Positions 31,743 to 34,902 of a stretch of DNA of 34,902 nucleotides are shown piece by piece. Position 1 is the first letter of the stretch. Each line of letters begins with the position of its first letter. The translations under genes and the position numbers were made by a program. The stretch is from an uncultured Collinsella sp. (GTDB taxonomy: Bacteria; Actinomycetota; Coriobacteriia; Coriobacteriales; Coriobacteriaceae): assembly GCA_900544995.1 (NCBI GenBank), contig UQXC01000017.1:1-34902 (forward strand). Direction: 5' to 3'. The notes beneath the pieces are model-generated. The model was given only the letters and a program-made list of their open reading frames with translations, had not been told where the DNA came from and made no database searches.

Positions 31743-34484
31743 TCACTCGTCGAACAGGAGGCTCGAGGAGCCAAGACGCTCCTCTCGCGCCGGGGCGGCG
31801 CTCACGCTGATGTAGTCGAAGACGTAGGCGATCTCGCTTACAGGAACCTCCACGCGATAGCGCGTCGAGATGCTCGAGAAACTCTGCCTGAAGGACTCGA
31901 TGAAGTCGGCGTGCTCTTCCTCGAAGCGATCCTGGCCGACGTAGGTCTCGATGGGGTTGCGGGTGACGAGGCGCTCGACGAGGCAACAGAGGTGAACGTA
32001 CAGCCCGATGATGGCGTTGCTGCTGATCTTCTCGCCCGTTCTGCGCTGAAGCTCGTGCACGGCGCTCTCGATCTCGTGGAACAGCCGCTCCGGGTCGAGG
32101 ATGGTGATGGAGCGGATAACGTTCTGCAGCGTCATATTCGAAAGCAGCTTCTCGTGGAAAGAAGCGAGCTCGGAGACGTCGAGCCACCTGCCGAACACGG
32201 CATCGACCTTCGAGGCGGACGCCGTCGACATAATGTCTTCGAGGGCGACGAAGGGAACGGAGGCAATCCTGGGGTCTCCCGTGCCGATGACGGCGCAGAC
32301 GCGGTGCTCGGAGAAAACGGCGTCGTTCGACCCGTTCGCGGCAAGCTGCTTGAAGGGCCTCGTGAGCAGGCGCGCGCCTATGGTGCGCGGGAGGCTCTGC
32401 GAGACGAGCTGACGTATCCTCTCGGCCGCGTCGACCCCGGACTCGGAGCAGAAGACGATGGCGTCCTCACGGTTGACGCGCTCGATTACCTTGCAGTGCG
32501 TCACGCACACGGCGGTCGCATCGCCAAGAACCTCGGCGATGGACTTGCCGCCGAGCAGCCCGGACCCGATCTCGAGCGCGAGCCCGGTGGAGACGTTGTT
32601 CACCACCCCGATGGTGGATTCGGTAACGTTCTCGAGGGCCTTATAGGCCTCCTCCAAAGAGCCCATGTCAACAAGAAACACGACCCCGGTGCAGTAGGAA
32701 TGGCGGTCGACGAGGCGCTGGAGCGGACCGACGATGTCCTTCAGCTGCTGGTCGTAGGGCATGTCGACCGCCTCGTACACATGCACGCCGAGCATACGGT
32801 TCGCCGCGTCGGCGATGCTCGTCGCCGTCGAGTAGCCGTGTGACACGATGACGCAGAGCGTCCGAAGGACCTTCGCGTCGCGAGACTCCGATGCGACGCA
32901 CAACGTCAGAAGCGTCTTCGTGAAGTGATCGAGCGAGATTCCGAGCGCCCCTTCCATGTCTGCGGCGACCTGATCGGAGACGCTCGAGGCAAACGGCAAT
33001 TCGGAGGTCACGGCACCGAGGAGATGGGAAATTTGCTCCGCACAGGCAGACTTTCGCTTAGCCAGGCCGATGCCCGGCCACAACTGCAGGCAAATCTCCT
33101 GGGCCAGTAGAAAAGTGACCTTCCTCGAAAGCTCGATGCCATAAGAAGAGCCTGCGTCGGCAAGGACCGCGCCCACGACGCGCTCGAAGGCGCGCGACCT
33201 CGATGAGGCGACGCCGTGGCCGAAGATCAAGTGATCCTCAACGCCGCGCACAGCGGAGACAGCTTGCGAGACAAGCTCGGAGACAGAGAGCTCCCCGGCG
33301 CAGAATCGCTCATCGAGAGAGCACAGGGCATCGAGCGCCTGCTCGACCGGCCCTGTGCTCTCGGCGGCATCCAGGGACGCGTCGATCAGAACGCCATCGT
33401 CGGGCTGTTGATCGATCTGCGCGGAGGAGAGGAGCCCGCTGGGACGAAGATACGGGCGAACGACGACGTAGTCGCCCTCGCGATTGAGGAACGCTTTGGC
33501 GCAGCAGTTCGTCACGCAGGCGCGCAAGCCGACGATGTTATCGGAAAAGTCCGCGTTCACGAGGCAACGGTATGCGCCGCGGCTGATCTTCACATCAGAA
33601 CCGATTCGGCACCCCTCGCTGCGCAGGAAGCTCAAGATGAGATCCTCGCGCTCCTCGGGGGTCCGCTCCTTGAGTGAGGGGACGCGGGCACAGATGGGCA
33701 TTTTGCTGTAGGCCGAGGAAACCTTCGGGTCATCGGCGGAAAGCGTCGTCGAAAGAACGAGGCGAGCGCGCGGCGCATCCTGGGAGGCATCGAGCCCGAG
33801 GGCCGTCGCAAGGCAGTGTTCCATCGCAGAGGGAGAGAGTGCCTCGATGCCGTTGACAAAGACCACACCCCCGCGCGATTTCGCGATCGACTCGTCAAGA
33901 AGCCCGTTGAACGAGGCGGCGTCCGGGACCCCGGCGCAGTCGATGCGCACATAGGAGGAGTCGCGGGACAGCAAGCCCTGGTTCTTTCCGTACTCGTACA
34001 CAAGGCGAGAAAGGAAAGACTTACCGACACCCACGCCGCCGCTCAAGAGGATGGGCAGGCCAAACGGAGGGTACTGAACCGCAGCCTTGCACTGCTCGAC
34101 AACGGAGCTGAGGCTCAGGTCGAAGCCCACGGCGCGCGCGAAGTCGCGGTGATCGGCGATTCCCGTCGCCTGGATGAGGTCGGCGAGCGAGGCGTACTCG
34201 CTTGCAGAGAGCTTTACCTGAAAACGCTTCTGGAACGCGCGGCGATGAAAATAACGGACAGGCCTGCCCGCCACCTTAACCACAAAGCCGGCGCGAACAA
34301 GGTCGTTGAGGTACTGGCTCGCCAGGCTCCTGGAGATGATGAGCGTCTCGGCGATGTCGGAGGTGGACAGACGGGCAAGGTCGTCGAGCGAGACGGCAGA
34401 GGTGAGGGCCTCGAGATGCTCGAGAATCCTGTCCCTCATGTCGACGGGTTTCTTTGCCAAGCTGTCCTGTGCGGTCTTGTCCAT
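31743..34484 (-). CDS. LevR-like PRD/EIIA transcriptional regulator with degenerate AAA+ domain
   Basis: Domains in order: an N-terminal winged helix (about 18-80, SDIAETLIISRSLASQYLNDLV), an AAA+ domain (130-330), a PRD-like region (about 430-530), a mannose-class EIIA-like domain with His549 (IVSHGYSTATSIADAANRMLG), an EIIB-like segment (IVFCSESG, VIGTGDPRIASVPFVAL) and a C-terminal PRD (IGLYVHLCCLVERL). This is the LevR plan: the PTS phosphorylates the regulator to tune it. Walker A (GGVGVGKS, 149-156) is kept, but the GAFTGA loop that contacts sigma-54 is absent and Walker B reads VVFVNGIE instead of FLDEI. The ATG has AGGAGG 10 bp upstream, and a weak TATACT -10 lies at 34514-34509. It probably controls the PTS-GH172 operon directly downstream. 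Confidence 0.85.
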   Translation of the reverse strand: MDKTAQDSLAKKPVDMRDRILEHLEALTSAVSLDDLARLSTSDIAETLIISRSLASQYLNDLVRAGFVVKVAGRPVRYFHRRAFQKRFQVKLSASEYASLADLIQATGIADHRDFARAVGFDLSLSSVVEQCKAAVQYPPFGLPILLSGGVGVGKSFLSRLVYEYGKNQGLLSRDSSYVRIDCAGVPDAASFNGLLDESIAKSRGGVVFVNGIEALSPSAMEHCLATALGLDASQDAPRARLVLSTTLSADDPKVSSAYSKMPICARVPSLKERTPEEREDLILSFLRSEGCRIGSDVKISRGAYRCLVNADFSDNIVGLRACVTNCCAKAFLNREGDYVVVRPYLRPSGLLSSAQIDQQPDDGVLIDASLDAAESTGPVEQALDALCSLDERFCAGELSVSELVSQAVSAVRGVEDHLIFGHGVASSRSRAFERVVGAVLADAGSSYGIELSRKVTFLLAQEICLQLWPGIGLAKRKSACAEQISHLLGAVTSELPFASSVSDQVAADMEGALGISLDHFTKTLLTLCVASESRDAKVLRTLCVIVSHGYSTATSIADAANRMLGVHVYEAVDMPYDQQLKDIVGPLQRLVDRHSYCTGVVFLVDMGSLEEAYKALENVTESTIGVVNNVSTGLALEIGSGLLGGKSIAEVLGDATAVCVTHCKVIERVNREDAIVFCSESGVDAAERIRQLVSQSLPRTIGARLLTRPFKQLAANGSNDAVFSEHRVCAVIGTGDPRIASVPFVALEDIMSTASASKVDAVFGRWLDVSELASFHEKLLSNMTLQNVIRSITILDPERLFHEIESAVHELQRRTGEKISSNAIIGLYVHLCCLVERLVTRNPIETYVGQDRFEEEHADFIESFRQSFSSISTRYRVEVPVSEIAYVFDYISVSAAPAREERLGSSSLLFDE

Positions 34485-34659
34485 GACTTCTTACCTCCTC
34501 GTACAAGGAGTATAAGGGGAACACAGAGAACGGAAAGGGGCGCGTGGGGGAATCAACAGCCCCGAGGAAAAGTCCACCACTTGAGGGGCAGAAAACAACG
34601 GCCATTGAACATTCAGGGCCGACGCTCAACACTTCGGCTCGACACTTCGCTTTGGAAAG

Positions 34660-34711
34660 GGCCCTGCGCGCCGGGGTCCCAACATAAAGAAGGGCCCCGG
34701 CGCGCAGGGCC
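34660..34711 (-). terminator. Terminator of mtnN
   Basis: A 17-bp GC-rich stem (34660-34676 with 34695-34711) has an 18-nt loop and is followed on the minus strand by CTTTCC. It overlaps the last base of the mtnN stop codon. The U tract is short. Confidence 0.6.
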
Positions 34712-34902
34712 TAAAGCTTAACCATGCGCGCGGCGATGCGGGCGCAGTCGCAGGCGGCCTTCTTCTCGAAGGTGTTGTAGTCGACGACCTGGCCCTCGGC
34801 GCAGGGCTTGTCGCTGATGGCGCGCACGACGACGAGGGGCACGCCGTTGAGATAGGCGGCCCGCGCGGTGGGGCAGGCCCCCAACCTCCCGGTGTGCCGG
34901 CC
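34711..34902 (-). CDS. mtnN: MTA/SAH nucleosidase (3' end only)
   Basis: The final ~45 residues (YLNGVPLVVVRAISDKPC, then NTFEKKAACDCARIAARMVKL) match the C-terminus of 5'-methylthioadenosine/S-adenosylhomocysteine nucleosidase, including the ARG-ALA-ILE-SER-ASP region that carries the catalytic Asp. The enzyme splits methylthioadenosine and S-adenosylhomocysteine into adenine and a thio-ribose. The preceding residues should read like DMEGAA but read RLGACPTARAA in this frame; a base error or frameshift near the window end is likely. The gene continues beyond the right edge. Confidence 0.75.
   Translation of the reverse strand, partial: GRHTGRLGACPTARAAYLNGVPLVVVRAISDKPCAEGQVVDYNTFEKKAACDCARIAARMVKL

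Overview
The window looks like a chromosome segment of a gut Coriobacteriia member, most likely Collinsella. The basis is a GC-rich genome, Actinobacteria-style gene content, mannose-class PTS genes next to an anaerobic purine-degradation cluster, and many short hairpin-forming intergenic repeats. This placement is an inference; no rRNA or other marker gene is present, and I saw no tRNA gene or CRISPR array.

Left part (1-9.4 kb), accessory and defence-like. A visibly AT-richer type I restriction-modification operon (hsdR-hsdM-hsdS, minus strand, hsdS cut by the window edge) is followed by a DnaQ-like exonuclease gene flanked by a pair of similar repeats. Next comes a small locus at 5.31-5.65 kb. 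It holds a LexA-box-like site over a promoter, a 41-residue hydrophobic/basic peptide with its ribosome site inside a hairpin, and a convergent antisense promoter and terminator. I read this as a candidate SOS-controlled type I toxin-antitoxin module, and it is the most interesting item here. A DUF234-type ATPase behind a perfect 52-bp palindrome and an AbiEi-like/nuclease-like protein follow. Three arrays of about 62-bp hairpin repeats separate these genes.

Middle part (9.4-20.5 kb), purine catabolism. On the minus strand lie an NCS2 purine permease, the aminohydrolase ssnA, ygfK, a four-cluster ferredoxin and the molybdenum hydroxylase xdhD. Together they resemble the anaerobic purine/urate degradation cluster of gut bacteria: uptake, deamination, hydroxylation and electron transfer. 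A YheO/DauR-type regulator is transcribed divergently from the permease, and ridA lies beyond it. The long gaps between permease, ssnA and ygfK are filled with stacked hairpins.

20.7-26.4 kb, housekeeping and sugar metabolism. A U32-family protein and an RluA-type pseudouridine synthase form a plus-strand pair. After a repeat-rich gap come a Gfo/Idh/MocA oxidoreductase and a DeoR-type regulator on the minus strand.

26.5-27.1 kb is scar tissue: an IS200/IS605 left end with a stub of tnpA abutting the 3' end of a DegV-like gene.

27.1-34.5 kb is a minus-strand carbohydrate operon. A LevR-like PRD regulator whose AAA+ domain appears to have lost its sigma-54 parts is followed by mannose-class PTS IIB, IIC, IID and IIA, a GH172 glycosidase and a C-terminally short ROK sugar kinase. 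A plausible reading is uptake of a fructose- or arabinose-containing oligosaccharide, intracellular cleavage by GH172 and phosphorylation of the released sugar. The window ends inside mtnN.
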